Shown here: positions 8,008 through 18,397 of the stretch, one piece after another | Numbering within the stretch: the first letter of the stretch is position 1 | Layout: the number at the start of each line of letters is the position of its first letter | The notes under the pieces: generated by a model | What the model was told of the DNA's origin: nothing | Database searches by the model: none | Seen by the model: the letters and a program-made list of their open reading frames with translations, nothing else | Made by a program: the position numbers and the translations under genes | DNA from: Rhodococcoides trifolii | GTDB lineage: Bacteria > Actinomycetota > Actinomycetes > Mycobacteriales > Mycobacteriaceae | Assembly (NCBI RefSeq): GCF_014635345.1 | Contig: NZ_BMCU01000001.1 | Coordinates: forward strand, 620,001-684,000 | DNA length: 64,000 nt | Direction: 5' to 3'

Positions 8008-8796
8008 ATGAGTTCGATCGCGGGGGTGCTGTTCGACATCGACGGCGTGCTCGTCACCAGCTGGAAGCCCATTCCCGGTGCGGCCGAGACCGTCAAACTC
8101 CTGCGTGGACACGACATCGCGTGTGCATTTCTCACGAACACGACCTCCAAGACGCGCGAACAGATTGCCGAGTCGCTCGGAGTGTCCGGCATCGAAGTTC
8201 ACGCCGACGAGATCGTCACGGCCGCCACGCTGACCGCCGATCATCTGCATTCGAAGTACCCCGGCGCACGATGCGTCCTACTGAGCAGTGGCGAGATCAC
8301 GGCAGACCTCCCCGGTATCGATGTGGTCGAGGAGGACCCCGATGTCGTCGTGCTGGGCGGCGCGGGACCCGAGTTCACGCACGAAGCGCTCAGCAAGGTC
8401 TACGACTGGATGTGCCAGGGGGTTCCCGTCGTCGCCATGCATCGGTCCCTCATGTGGTCGACCGCCGGCGGACTGCGTATCGACACCGGCATGTACCTCA
8501 CCGGGATGGAGTCGGCGTCCGGGAAGTCCGCGACGGCCGTCGGGAAGCCTGCTCCACTGGGGTTTCGGACGTCGGCCGAACGCATGGGCGTCGACCCCGA
8601 CTACGTCGTCATGGTGGGTGACGACCTGGACAACGACGTCCTCGCGGCGCAGGTCGTGGGGATGCGCGGTGTCCTGGTCAGGACCGGAAAGTTCCGGCAG
8701 GAACGCCTCGACCGTCAGGGCCGCGACCAGTACGCCATGCAGCCCAACCACGTGATCGACTCCGTGGCCGATCTACCGGCGGTGCTGGGGCTGTGA
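8008..8796 (+). CDS. HAD-superfamily phosphatase, subfamily IIA (NagD/LHPP-like)
   Basis: A cytoplasmic phosphatase of 262 residues. Motif I is GVLFDIDGVL (the DxD nucleophile/acid pair near residues 10–12), motif II is FLTNTTSK, and motifs III/IV are GKPAPLGF and MVGDDLDNDVLAAQ. The large C2-type cap between motifs II and III assigns it to HAD-IIA, like NagD and the LHPP-type phosphatases. Its natural substrate cannot be read from sequence. The ATG at 8008 is the first start before motif I; the same frame stays open far upstream, but that stretch is antisense-type noise across the transporter gene. Confidence 0.88.
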   Translation: MSSIAGVLFDIDGVLVTSWKPIPGAAETVKLLRGHDIACAFLTNTTSKTREQIAESLGVSGIEVHADEIVTAATLTADHLHSKYPGARCVLLSSGEITADLPGIDVVEEDPDVVVLGGAGPEFTHEALSKVYDWMCQGVPVVAMHRSLMWSTAGGLRIDTGMYLTGMESASGKSATAVGKPAPLGFRTSAERMGVDPDYVVMVGDDLDNDVLAAQVVGMRGVLVRTGKFRQERLDRQGRDQYAMQPNHVIDSVADLPAVLGL

Positions 8797-8834
8797 TTGG
8801 AGCCTGAGGAACGACCGACAGGACAAGCCGTTAC

Positions 8835-8861
8835 CTTGCACTCTCGGGTGTCGAGTGCTAG
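8835..8861. promoter_or_regulatory. CIRCE operator 1 (HrcA site)
   Basis: CTTGCACTC, nine bases, then GAGTGCTAG matches the CIRCE inverted repeat (TTAGCACTC-N9-GAGTGCTAA) with small deviations. CIRCE is the binding site of the heat-shock repressor HrcA in front of groE genes. It lies 139 bp upstream of the groEL start. Confidence 0.9.
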
Positions 8862-8870
8862 AAATTGAAG

Positions 8871-8897
8871 TTGGCACTCGCGAACCGTGAGTGCCAG
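8871..8897. promoter_or_regulatory. CIRCE operator 2 (HrcA site)
   Basis: A second inverted repeat, TTGGCACTC-N9-GAGTGCCAG, begins 9 bp after the first and keeps the same 9-bp spacer. The centre-to-centre distance is 36 bp, so two HrcA dimers could bind side by side on nearly the same DNA face. Confidence 0.85.
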
Positions 8898-8910
8898 GTC
8901 GGGACGGTGA

Positions 8911-10623
<1,713 letters not shown>

Positions 10624-10626
<3 letters not shown>

Positions 10627-10653
10627 GTCCTGTTCGACTGAGTCCTGTTCGAC
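10624..10653 (+). repeat. 15-bp tandem duplication spanning the groEL stop codon
   Basis: The 15-mer TGAGTCCTGTTCGAC occurs twice in direct tandem. The first copy includes the groEL TGA and the second supplies another TGA in the same frame. It looks like a recent slippage or duplication event and has no effect on the protein. Confidence 0.9.
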
Positions 10654-10692
10654 GAAAGCCCGGCTCCCTCTTGCGAGGGGGCCGGGCTTTTT
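10654..10692 (+). terminator. Rho-independent terminator of groEL
   Basis: A long GC-rich hairpin (CCCGGCTCCCTC, loop TTGC, then GAGGGGGCCGGG) flanked by AAAG on the left and CTTTTT on the right. It lies directly after groEL and could also serve the convergent DUF305 gene because the A/T flanks are symmetric. Confidence 0.9.
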
Positions 10693-10700
10693 CGTCGAAT

Positions 10701-11226
10701 TCAGGGCAGCTGGTTCGCGAGGTCGCGGAGCTCGGGGATCTGGGTGTCGGGGGCCGTCGAGATGCTCTGTGCCAGAGTCAACGCAGGTTCGTATGTTCCG
10801 CCCTGTAATTCGACGTTCGCCATCGCCGCTGCCCCCTCCTCGCTCAGGGCGGAGAGTAGGAGGAAATCGCGGTCGAAGGTGGTGCCGGACTCGGTTTTCA
10901 GCCGTGCGAACGCGGTGTCGTCGATGTACCCGTCGGCCATCGTGGAGTCGTCGGGCTGCACGGGCAGATCGAGGTCGTCGACCCACCGGGTCAGGTTCTG
11001 CTCCTCGGGTGTCTGCTCCGACACGATGCGCTCGCCGAATGCTGTCACTCTCGGGTCGGACGCCGTGGCGGCGGCCAGTGCCGCGACTTCGAGTGCGCGC
11101 TGGTGATGCGGGAGCATGTGCAGGACGAACGCCGCATCTGCATCGTTGTGGGACGGTGCAGCGGAGGAGCATCCGACTGCGGTCAGGACGAGTCCGACGG
11201 CGACGACGGCACGAGAGAGTTGCACG
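10701..11226 (-). CDS. DUF305 lipoprotein
   Basis: This is a predicted lipoprotein of about 175 residues. The GTG at 11226 gives a classical signal with a lipobox (VVAVGLVLTAVGC, modified Cys near residue 19); the longer frame up to 11309 would place an Arg-rich stretch before it and is unlikely. The mature part is a DUF305 four-helix bundle with the family hallmark HMLPHHQRALEVA and a second conserved half (NLTRWVDDL, ARLKTESGTTFDRDFL). DUF305 proteins are ferritin-like exported proteins often linked to copper or metal handling; the role here is inferred only. It converges on groEL and shares its terminator region. Confidence 0.87.
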
Positions 11227-11314
11227 TCTCCAGTGTGCACTCGCCGTAGAACGAATCGGTATCGGTCCCGAGGGTCCCGTCGACGGCGGACCCGCGGGGT
11301 GCTACGCATAGGTC

Positions 11315-12127
11315 ATGATTCGTACCGGTCTGTCGACTGCCGCAATGTCGGTTCTCACCGCAGCGGCCGTGGTGGGCTGCTCGACCGAGGGGACGCCGAC
11401 TGCCGCGCCGCCCGCCGTGATTGCATCCACGACTGGTTCCGCACCGACGACCACGGACCTTCCCACGACCACGGACCTTCCCACGACCACGGCCGAACCG
11501 GCGACCACGCCTTACGTGGTCGGAAGCACTCGGGTCAGCGGAGCGACCGACCGCGCAACCTACGACGTCGAGATCCCGCAGATCAGTGGTGGAAATCCCG
11601 CGGTGACGAACGAATTCAACGAATCGATGCGGTCGGCGTTGCAGGATTTGATCGACGACGACAACGGAGTCCAGGATCGTTTTGCTCTGAGCGACGGCTA
11701 CCAGGAGGCGTCCACTCACGTCGGCGACCGCGTGATCAGCAGCGAACAGATCACGAGCTGGCACGCGATTCCCCCGGGTGCACACGGGGACTCGTTGATC
11801 TCCACCGTGACCGTCGACGCCGATACGGCGACACCGATCTCGCTTGACGACGCGTTCACCGACCTGGACGCCGGCCTCGACCGGTTGTCACAACAGGCCG
11901 CGCAGATACTTCCGACGACGCGGGCGGGAAGCGACTATCAGCGATCGGGCATGGCGCCGACCCTGGCCAACTACGCCAACTGGACAGCATCTCCGGACGG
12001 AATGAACATCCATTTCGGTGACTACCAGGTGGGCGCCTACGCGATCGGTCTCATCACGATCACCGTCCCGTGGAACGCACTGTCCGACGTTCTCGCGCCG
12101 GGCATGGAGGATGTGCTGAGCAGCTGA
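11315..12127 (+). CDS. Lipoprotein with RsiV/DUF3298-like domain
   Basis: A 270-residue exported lipoprotein. The signal ends in a lipobox (LTAAAVVGC, Cys near residue 22) followed by a low-complexity Thr/Pro linker to about residue 65, which contains 2.7 copies of an 18-bp repeat encoding TTDLPT. The folded part (about 70–270) begins RATYDVEIPQISGG and has the pattern NEFNESMRSAL with ISLDDAFTDLDAGLDRLS, resembling the extracellular RsiV/DUF3298 domain that in Bacillus binds lysozyme. It lacks a membrane anchor other than the lipid and has no cytoplasmic anti-sigma part. A role in binding a cell-wall ligand is plausible but not shown. Confidence 0.7.
   Translation: MIRTGLSTAAMSVLTAAAVVGCSTEGTPTAAPPAVIASTTGSAPTTTDLPTTTDLPTTTAEPATTPYVVGSTRVSGATDRATYDVEIPQISGGNPAVTNEFNESMRSALQDLIDDDNGVQDRFALSDGYQEASTHVGDRVISSEQITSWHAIPPGAHGDSLISTVTVDADTATPISLDDAFTDLDAGLDRLSQQAAQILPTTRAGSDYQRSGMAPTLANYANWTASPDGMNIHFGDYQVGAYAIGLITITVPWNALSDVLAPGMEDVLSS
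11447..11494 (+). repeat. 18-bp tandem repeat in a lipoprotein linker
   Basis: The unit ACGACCACGGACCTTCCC is repeated twice exactly (11447–11464 and 11465–11482), with a third partial copy. It encodes TTDLPT repeats in the Thr/Pro linker of the lipoprotein, so its copy number can change without frameshift. Confidence 0.9.
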
Positions 12128-12131
12128 CAGG

Positions 12132-13016
12132 ATGGAACGCATGTTCACGATCCGCGCCGGAGTCCTCGACGTGGCGGTGGAGCGACACGGCGACCCGTCC
12201 GGGGCGTCTGTTGTTCTGCTGCACGGTTTCCCGTACGACACGAGGGCGTACGACGACGTCGCGCGCTTGTTGGCCGACGCCGGGCGGGACGTGGTGGTGC
12301 CGTACCTGCGCGGATTCGGCGGCACGAGGTTCACCGACCGCGCCACGATGAGGTCCGGCGAGCAGGCTGCTCTCGCGCACGATCTGCGTGAGCTCGTCAC
12401 GGCGTTGAAACTGAACAAGCCCATCGTCGCCGGCTACGACTGGGGCGGGCGCGCCGCGTGTGCCGTTGCAGCGTTGTGGCCGGAGGAGGTGTCCGGACTC
12501 GTGAGCGTGTCCGGCTACCTGATCCAGGACATCGACGCGGCCAACAGCAGACCCGCACCGCCGCACCTCGAGAAGCGCTATTGGTACCAGTACTACCTGC
12601 ACTCGGAGCGGGGCCGAGCCGGATTGACGGAGTATCGCGCCGAGATCGCCCAAACGTTGTGGACGGACTGGTCGCCCACCTGGCGGTTCGGTGATTCCGA
12701 ATTCGGTGCTACCGCTGCGTCTTTCGACAATCCGGACTTCGTGGACGTGGTGGTGCATTCCTATCGCCACCGCTACGGCCTCGAGCCCGGTGACCCCGCG
12801 TACGCGACGACTCAGGATGCGCTGGCCGCGCAGCCGGAGATCACCGTCCCCACCATCGTCATCGATCCCACCGAGGACACTGTTGCGGGGCTGTACGGTG
12901 CGTCTGATCACGACGCTCACTTCACCGATTTGGTCGACGTGCGAGCTCTGGACTGTGGCCACAATCCGCCCCAGGAGCTTCCCGGCCACTTCGCCGACGC
13001 GATCCTGACTCTCTGA
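12132..13016 (+). CDS. Alpha/beta hydrolase, epoxide-hydrolase-like
   Basis: A 294-residue alpha/beta-fold hydrolase. The nucleophile elbow reads AGYDWGGRAA with Asp (about D103) instead of Ser, as in epoxide hydrolases and haloalkane dehalogenases. The oxyanion motif HGFPYD is near residue 34 and the catalytic His lies in DCGHNPPQE (about H277). The cap region contains RYWYQYYLHSERG, with the Tyr residues expected of an epoxide hydrolase; that makes epoxide hydrolase more likely than dehalogenase. It starts 4 bp after the lipoprotein gene, so the two may be co-transcribed by chance of compaction. Confidence 0.85.
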   Translation: MERMFTIRAGVLDVAVERHGDPSGASVVLLHGFPYDTRAYDDVARLLADAGRDVVVPYLRGFGGTRFTDRATMRSGEQAALAHDLRELVTALKLNKPIVAGYDWGGRAACAVAALWPEEVSGLVSVSGYLIQDIDAANSRPAPPHLEKRYWYQYYLHSERGRAGLTEYRAEIAQTLWTDWSPTWRFGDSEFGATAASFDNPDFVDVVVHSYRHRYGLEPGDPAYATTQDALAAQPEITVPTIVIDPTEDTVAGLYGASDHDAHFTDLVDVRALDCGHNPPQELPGHFADAILTL

Positions 13017-13063
13017 CCTCCGAAAACTTGGGGGTTGACCAATGGAGTGTTCTGCGTCACGAT

Positions 13064-13086
13064 ACCTGTCAGACAGCCGGACAGGT
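13064..13086. promoter_or_regulatory. Inverted repeat upstream of aspA (possible GntR/FadR-type operator)
   Basis: ACCTGTC (13064–13070) and GACAGGT (13080–13086) form a 7-bp inverted repeat with a 9-bp spacer. Inside it is the perfect short palindrome CTGTC-A-GACAG (13066–13076), the form often bound by FadR-type GntR regulators. It lies 24–46 bp before the aspA start, near where a promoter would be (TTGACC at 13035). Confidence 0.45.
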
Positions 13087-13109
13087 TGAGTCGACAAGGA
13101 GTGCACAGA

Positions 13110-14549
13110 GTGGCCGATACCCGCATCGAGAAGGATCTTCTCGGCGAACGCGACATCCCGACGACCGTGTACTGGGGTATCCACACCCTGCGCGCACTCG
13201 AGAACTTTCCCATCACCGGTCGCCCGATCTCGACGAATGCACACTTGGTTCGGGGTCTTGCAGCGGTCAAGTGGGCCGCTGCAGCAGCCAACCAGGATCT
13301 CGGCATCATCGACGCCACCCGCGGCGAGGCAATCCGGACCGCGTGCGACGAAATCCTCGCCGGCCAGTGGCACGAACAGTTCGTGGTCGACGTGATTCAG
13401 GGTGGCGCCGGAACATCGACCAACATGAACGCCAACGAAGTGATCGCCAACCGTGCCCTGGAGATCCTCGGGCACGCACGCGGCGACTACGCCATGCTGC
13501 ACCCCAACGAGCACGTGAACGCCTCGCAGTCCACCAACGACGTGTATCCCACCTCGGTGAACATCGCGACCGTCTTCGCCGTCCACGAACTCATCGCGTC
13601 GATGAAGGTGCTGCGGGATGCGTTCGGACGCAAAGCCGCCGAGTTCGCCGGCGTCGTCAAGATGGGCCGCACCCAGTTGCAGGACGCGGTGCCCATGACG
13701 CTGGGTCAGGAGTTCGGCACCTACGCGGTCATGATCGACGAAGACTGCTCGCGCCTCGAGGAAGCGGCTCTTCTCGTGCACGAGATCAACCTCGGTGCTA
13801 CCGCTATCGGCACCGGCCTGAACGCTCCGGCGGGTTACACCGAGTCGGCCGTCGCACACCTGCGCACCATCACCGGGCTACCGCTGGTCACGGCAACCGA
13901 TCTGATCGAGGCGACGCAGGACGTGGGACAGTTCGTACATCTGTCCGGCGTGCTCAAGCGCGTGGCGGTCAAGCTCTCCAAGATCTGCAACGATCTGCGG
14001 CTGCTGTCCTCGGGCCCTCGGGCCGGGCTCAACGAGATCAATCTGCCTCCGATGCAGGCAGGTTCGTCGATCATGCCCGGAAAGGTGAACCCCGTCATCC
14101 CCGAGGTGCTCAACCAGGTCGCCTACGAAGTCATCGGCCACGACGTCACCATCACGATGGCGGCAGAAGCAGGGCAGTTGCAGCTCAACGCATTCGAGCC
14201 GATCATCGTCAAGTCCTTGTCCGAGGGCATGGCGCACCTGAGCGCAGCCTGCCTGACCGTGGCGCACCGCTGCGTGGACGGAATCACCGCCAACGTCGAC
14301 CTGCTGCGCGAACGGGTGGAGAACTCCATCGGTCTCGTGACGGCACTGAGCCCGTACCTCGGCTACGTCGAATCCACCGCTATCGCGCAGGAGGCACTGG
14401 TCAGCGGCCGCAACGTCGTCGATCTCGTGCTGGAGAAGGGTCTGCTCGGTCGTGAGGAGCTGGACCGATTGCTGAGCCCCGAGCATCTCGCCAATCTGCG
14501 GGTCGCTCCCACCGAGCATTCCGTTGCTCCCGAAACTTCGACGAGGTAA
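13110..14549 (+). CDS. aspA: Aspartate ammonia-lyase (aspartase)
   Basis: Cleaves L-aspartate to fumarate and ammonia in the cytoplasm. The 479-residue length is usual for aspartase. The superfamily signature [11 protein letters not shown] lies near residue 320, preceded by conserved blocks ([50 protein letters not shown]). These favour aspartase over class II fumarase, but the two are close relatives; the neighbouring asparagine permease and asparaginase decide for aspartase. The GTG at 13110 is placed by AAGGAG at 13096–13101; the frame is open further upstream but without homology. It is the first gene of a three-gene asparagine/aspartate utilisation operon. Confidence 0.93.
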   Translation: MADTRIEKDLLGERDIPTTVYWGIHTLRALENFPITGRPISTNAHLVRGLAAVKWAAAAANQDLGIIDATRGEAIRTACDEILAGQWHEQFVVDVIQGGAGTSTNMNANEVIANRALEILGHARGDYAMLHPNEHVNASQSTNDVYPTSVNIATVFAVHELIASMKVLRDAFGRKAAEFAGVVKMGRTQLQDAVPMTLGQEFGTYAVMIDEDCSRLEEAALLVHEINLGATAIGTGLNAPAGYTESAVAHLRTITGLPLVTATDLIEATQDVGQFVHLSGVLKRVAVKLSKICNDLRLLSSGPRAGLNEINLPPMQAGSSIMPGKVNPVIPEVLNQVAYEVIGHDVTITMAAEAGQLQLNAFEPIIVKSLSEGMAHLSAACLTVAHRCVDGITANVDLLRERVENSIGLVTALSPYLGYVESTAIAQEALVSGRNVVDLVLEKGLLGREELDRLLSPEHLANLRVAPTEHSVAPETSTR

Positions 14550-14553
14550 AGCC

Positions 14554-15987
14554 ATGAGTATCGAGAACCCGCCGCAGAGGCAGGCGTTCAACGAGGAAGA
14601 TCTCGGCTACCGAAAGGAGCTGGCGCCTCGGCAGATCCAGATGATCGCGATCGGCGGCGCCATCGGAACCGGCCTGTTCATGGGAGCCGGAGGTCGGCTG
14701 AACGAAGCCGGACCGGCCCTTGTTCTGGTGTACGCATTGTGCGGATTCTTCGCCTTCCTGATTCTGCGCGCACTGGGCGAGCTGGTGATGCACCGACCGA
14801 CGTCGGGATCGTTCGTGTCGTACTCGCGCGAATTCTTCGGTGAGAAGGTCGCTTTCGCCGCAGGGTGGTTGTACTGGATGAACTGGGCGATGACGGCCGT
14901 CGTGGACGTGACCGCAGTGGCGCTGTACATGAACTTCTTCGAGAAGTACTGGGCGCCGCTGGGCAACGTCGACCAGTGGGTGTTCGCGCTGGCCGGCCTG
15001 GTGCTGGTTCTCGGTTTGAACCTGGTGTCGGTCAAGGTGTTCGGCGAGCTCGAGTTCTGGTTCGCGCTCATCAAAGTCGTTGCGCTGGTGACGTTCCTGG
15101 CGATCGGCGTCTACTACGTCATTTTCGGAACACCTATCGACGGCCAGGACCCTGGCCTGAGTGTTCTCACCGACAACGGCGGTCTGATTCCGAACGGCCT
15201 GCTCCCGGCCATCGTCATCATTCAAGGGGTGGTGTTCGCCTACGCGTCCATCGAGTTGGTCGGTACCGCTGCGGGCGAGACGCAGAACCCCGAGAAGGTG
15301 ATCCCGAAGGCCATCAACACGGTGATCGTTCGTATCGTCGTCTTCTACGTCGGATCGGTGCTTCTGCTCTCCCTGCTGTTGCCGTACACCAGCTATCGCT
15401 CCGGCGAGAGCCCCTTTGTGACGTTCTTCGGGGCCATCGACGTTCAGGGCGCGGACGCGATCATGAACCTCGTCGTTCTCACCGCTGCGCTGTCGTCGCT
15501 CAACGCGGGTCTGTACTCGACCGGTCGCATTCTTCATTCCATGGCGGTGGCCGGATCAGCACCGAAGTTCGCGGCGCGCATGAACAAGGCGGGCGTGCCG
15601 TACGGGGGCATCGCACTGACGTCGGTGGTGACCCTGCTCGGTGTTGTGCTCAACGCCGTCGTGCCGGCGCAGGCATTCGAGATCGTCCTGAACCTCGCAG
15701 CGCTCGGCATCATCAGCGCGTGGGCGGTTATCGTTGCATGCCAACTGAAGCTGTGGTCCTTGTCGAAGAAGGGGGCCGTGACTCGGCCTGCGTTCCGACT
15801 GTTCGGAGCTCCCTACACCGGGTACGCGACCCTAGGTTTCCTCGCCTGTGTGTTGGTGCTGATGGCGTTCGACAAGCCGGTCGGCACCTGGACGGTGGCG
15901 TCGATTCTGCTCATCGCGCCTATGTTGATCGGTGGCTGGTTTTTGTGCCGCACACGAATTCGAGAGGTAGCCGCGCGTAGTGAATGA
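14554..15987 (+). CDS. ansP: Amino-acid permease, L-asparagine permease type
   Basis: A 477-residue cytoplasmic-membrane permease of the APC superfamily (AAT family) with 12 predicted helices. The family signature near the N-terminus reads [18 protein letters not shown], followed by the [11 protein letters not shown] and [14 protein letters not shown] segments of asparagine/aromatic amino-acid permeases. Specificity for asparagine is inferred from position between aspA and asparaginase. The ATG at 14554 lies just 4 bp after the aspA stop, and its end overlaps the asparaginase start by 8 bp, so the three genes form a translationally coupled operon. Confidence 0.9.
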   Translation: MSIENPPQRQAFNEEDLGYRKELAPRQIQMIAIGGAIGTGLFMGAGGRLNEAGPALVLVYALCGFFAFLILRALGELVMHRPTSGSFVSYSREFFGEKVAFAAGWLYWMNWAMTAVVDVTAVALYMNFFEKYWAPLGNVDQWVFALAGLVLVLGLNLVSVKVFGELEFWFALIKVVALVTFLAIGVYYVIFGTPIDGQDPGLSVLTDNGGLIPNGLLPAIVIIQGVVFAYASIELVGTAAGETQNPEKVIPKAINTVIVRIVVFYVGSVLLLSLLLPYTSYRSGESPFVTFFGAIDVQGADAIMNLVVLTAALSSLNAGLYSTGRILHSMAVAGSAPKFAARMNKAGVPYGGIALTSVVTLLGVVLNAVVPAQAFEIVLNLAALGIISAWAVIVACQLKLWSLSKKGAVTRPAFRLFGAPYTGYATLGFLACVLVLMAFDKPVGTWTVASILLIAPMLIGGWFLCRTRIREVAARSE

Positions 15988-16864
15988 GTTCGTGACCCTG
16001 CTGACCACCGGCGGCACCATCGCCAGCAGCCGAGACGAGCGCGGCGTGTCTCGCCCGATGGCCGGGGTCGGCGTCGATGTCGACGGCGTTCGAGTGCGCG
16101 AGGTCATGACGAAGGACAGCTCGGCTCTCGAACTCGAGGATCTCGACGCCATTCGCGTTGCTGTGGTCGACGCATTGGCTCAGGACGGTTGCGTCGGGGT
16201 GGTGGTGCTGCACGGTACCGACACCATGGAGGAGTCGGCATTGCTGGTGGACCTCTTCCACGACGACGATCGCCCGGTCGTCTTCACCGGAGCTCAGCGA
16301 ACCGCGGATCACCCCGACCCGGACGGTTCGCGCAACATCGCCGATGCCGTAGCGGCGGCCCGCTCCGAGCGCGGCGTGCTCGTCGCGTTCGGTGGGCGAT
16401 TGCTGCCGGCGCGCGGGGCGATCAAGAAGCACACGTCCGATCTCGACGCATTTTTCTCTGCGGCGCTCCCTCGCCCGAAGCCCTTGTCGTGGTGCTCGAT
16501 CGCCGAGACTCGGGTCGACGTGATCGCCCTGTATCCGGGTGTCGACGGCGCGGCCATCGAGGCGTGTCGGGAGCGGGGAGCGTCCGGGATCGTGCTCGAA
16601 GCCATGGGCTCGGGGAACGCCAACACGCACGTGGTCCGCGCAGTGAAAGACTGCGTGGCGGTGGGACTTCGGGTGGTGGTCACGACCCGTGTGCCGTTCG
16701 GGGAGACCTCGTCGACGTACGGCGGTGGAGGTGGCGGCCACGACCTGCTCCAGGCAGGGGCCGTGTTCTCCCGTGAGCTACGAGCCGGTCAGGCCCGCAT
16801 CCAGTTGGCCGCACTGATTGCATCCGGGGCGTCGGATCGGGACGTGGTCGACGCCTTCGCCTAG
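15980..16864 (+). CDS. ansA: L-asparaginase
   Basis: Hydrolyses asparagine to aspartate and ammonia. The 294-residue protein has both threonine signatures of bacterial asparaginases: [11 protein letters not shown] at the N-terminus and [15 protein letters not shown] near residue 75. The Lys in [11 protein letters not shown] is also conserved. There is no signal peptide, so it works in the cytoplasm on imported asparagine. Its product feeds AspA. It starts with GTG inside the end of the permease gene and ends flush against the convergent MpaB-family gene with no spacer. Confidence 0.92.
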   Translation: MNEFVTLLTTGGTIASSRDERGVSRPMAGVGVDVDGVRVREVMTKDSSALELEDLDAIRVAVVDALAQDGCVGVVVLHGTDTMEESALLVDLFHDDDRPVVFTGAQRTADHPDPDGSRNIADAVAAARSERGVLVAFGGRLLPARGAIKKHTSDLDAFFSAALPRPKPLSWCSIAETRVDVIALYPGVDGAAIEACRERGASGIVLEAMGSGNANTHVVRAVKDCVAVGLRVVVTTRVPFGETSSTYGGGGGGHDLLQAGAVFSRELRAGQARIQLAALIASGASDRDVVDAFA

Positions 16865-17776
16865 TCAGCGTCCGGGCACGTAATGCCTTGGGCTGTTTCG
16901 TTTGTCGGGTGGGGGCAGGTTCCGGTCCGGCGTCTCGGCGAGCGGAGCGGCCCGCCCCGATACGCGGTCGTAGGCGCCGCGAGCTCGGGGGTGGAGGAGT
17001 CGACGCTTCGGGACGAGGCGACCGACGGCTCGAACGAGACGACAGACCCGCTGGAACCACACTTCGTCTCGCTCGGTCCAGGTGTAGCCGAGAAGGTCGC
17101 GGACCGATTGGTCGTACAGTCCGACGGTCATGCGCACCGCGCTGCGCTGGATCGGTCGCCTGATCACCGACCAGACCGGCACCGGTAGCCACGAGATGAC
17201 CGGGGGCACAGCCAGAGTCGAGAGGTCGAGCACGTCGCGCGCAGCCTTCGTGTCTTCGAGAACGGCGCCGCACATGTGTTCCCAGTACTCCTGGAACGCC
17301 TCCCAGCTCTCGGGGACCGGCCGCATGCTCATGCCGTAGAGGCTGTACCAGGTGACATGTTCGTCGAACAGTTGCCGCTTGTCCGCCTCGGTGAGCCCGC
17401 CGACGAAATGTTCGGCGGTGAGGATCGTGCCCATGAAGAACGTGGCATGTGCCCAGTAGAAGGTATCGGGGTCGAGGGCGTGATACTTCCTACCTTGCGC
17501 ATCGACACCTTCGATATCGTTGTGATACTTACGGATTCGAGCACCGGTCTCGGCCGCGCGCTCGCCGTCGAACACCACGCCGCCGATGGGATAGAGGGAT
17601 CGGAGGAGGCGTTGCCAGCGTTCGGTGTAGAACGTCGAGTGTTGTTCGACTGCCGCGCCGAGTCCGGGATGCATGTTCTGCATCGAGCCTGCCCACAGTC
17701 CCTGGAGCATGCCGCGCCAGTCCCCGAAGTACTTCCAGGTCAGTGTGTCCGGCCCCAGCCCGGTCTGACTACGCAT
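16865..17776 (-). CDS. MpaB/DUF2236-family oxygenase
   Basis: A 303-residue protein of the DUF2236 (MpaB/latex-clearing-protein-like) haem oxygenase family. The N-terminal TWKYFGDWRGMLQGLWAGSM and the central HATFFMGTILTAEHFVGGLT (potential haem ligand His) are characteristic, as is YSLYGMSMRPVPESWEAFQEYW. Members use a b-type haem; known ones act in secondary-metabolite oxidation or rubber cleavage, but most are uncharacterised. It is divergent from a TetR regulator, and the start codon lies inside their shared palindrome, so it is probably repressed by that protein. Confidence 0.87.
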   Translation of the reverse strand: MRSQTGLGPDTLTWKYFGDWRGMLQGLWAGSMQNMHPGLGAAVEQHSTFYTERWQRLLRSLYPIGGVVFDGERAAETGARIRKYHNDIEGVDAQGRKYHALDPDTFYWAHATFFMGTILTAEHFVGGLTEADKRQLFDEHVTWYSLYGMSMRPVPESWEAFQEYWEHMCGAVLEDTKAARDVLDLSTLAVPPVISWLPVPVWSVIRRPIQRSAVRMTVGLYDQSVRDLLGYTWTERDEVWFQRVCRLVRAVGRLVPKRRLLHPRARGAYDRVSGRAAPLAETPDRNLPPPDKRNSPRHYVPGR

Positions 17777-17810
17777 GTTGTCACAGTAGAGTTGACAACG
17801 TGCGTAGTCA
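17766..17810. promoter_or_regulatory. 45-bp palindromic operator covering both divergent start codons
   Basis: Arms of 18 bp (17766–17783 and 17793–17810) are inverted copies with one mismatch, separated by the 9-bp spacer CAGTAGAGT. The core is GTTGTCA…TGACAAC. Both start codons lie in the arms, so the MpaB-type gene and the TetR gene share the same first codons (Met/Val-Arg-Ser-Gln). It is almost surely the TetR operator. No ribosome-binding site fits in the 23 bp between the starts, which suggests leaderless messages. Confidence 0.85.
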
Positions 17811-18345
17811 AGAAGAGCGGAACGACGAGCGGCGGCGGACTTTCCTGCACGCCGGCATCGATCTGCTGGGCGCCGTCGACGGCCCCGCGGTCAATGTCCG
17901 TGCTGTGTGCGCCGCCGCGGGCGTGACCGAGCGCTACTTCTACCAGTGCTTCGGAGATCGAGACTCGTTCGTACGCAGCGTGTACGAGCACGTCGCGAGT
18001 GAGGCGCACACTGCTCTCGCCGATACGTCCGGAGATCCTGCACGCGCCGTCGCCGCGTTCGTGACGCTGATGGTCGACGACCCGAGACGAGGACGGGTTC
18101 TGCTGATTGCACCATTCGCCGACCAGGCGCTCTCATCGGCAGGGTTCGGCGCCGTCCCGGCGTTCGTAGGCCTGGTGAGCGAACACCTTCCTGCCGACCT
18201 GGACGAGGTGGACCGCAGGCTCACCGCGACCGCAGTGGTGGGAGCCTTGACCGGACTGTTCACCTCGTACCTTCGGGGTGAGCTCGACGTGGACCGGGAT
18301 CGGTTCGTCGCACACTGCGTGAGCGTGACAGGGCGGCGTCTTTAG
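17800..18345 (+). CDS. TetR-family transcriptional regulator
   Basis: A 181-residue TetR repressor. The N-terminal HTH spans about residues 10–55 (FLHAGIDLLGAVDGPAVNVR, then AAAGVTERYFYQCFGDRDSF). The C-terminal ligand/dimer domain is helical and not assignable to a ligand. The GTG at 17800 is set by the HTH and by the divergent gene; longer frames run into that gene. It very likely represses itself and the MpaB-family oxygenase through the large palindrome between them. Confidence 0.9.
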   Translation: MRSQEERNDERRRTFLHAGIDLLGAVDGPAVNVRAVCAAAGVTERYFYQCFGDRDSFVRSVYEHVASEAHTALADTSGDPARAVAAFVTLMVDDPRRGRVLLIAPFADQALSSAGFGAVPAFVGLVSEHLPADLDEVDRRLTATAVVGALTGLFTSYLRGELDVDRDRFVAHCVSVTGRRL

Positions 18346-18356
18346 ATAAATACAGC

Positions 18357-18389
18357 GAGGCAGCCGCCCCATCTAGGGACGGCCGCCTC
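18357..18389. terminator. Bidirectional terminator between TetR and monooxygenase genes
   Basis: An imperfect but strictly symmetric hairpin: GAGGC, GCCG and CCC pair with GGG, CGGC and GCCTC around the loop ATCTA. It lies between two convergent genes, 12 bp after the TetR stop and 9 bp after the stop of the minus-strand gene. Confidence 0.65.
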
Positions 18390-18397
18390 GAGACTGC

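Noticed and set aside
12132..13016. Haloalkane dehalogenase
   Set aside because: The Asp nucleophile fits both families, but the halide-binding Trp pair cannot be recognised and cap-domain Tyr residues favour epoxide hydrolase.
13110..14549. Class II fumarase
   Set aside because: The fold and signature are shared, but coupling to asparagine permease and asparaginase makes aspartase much more likely.
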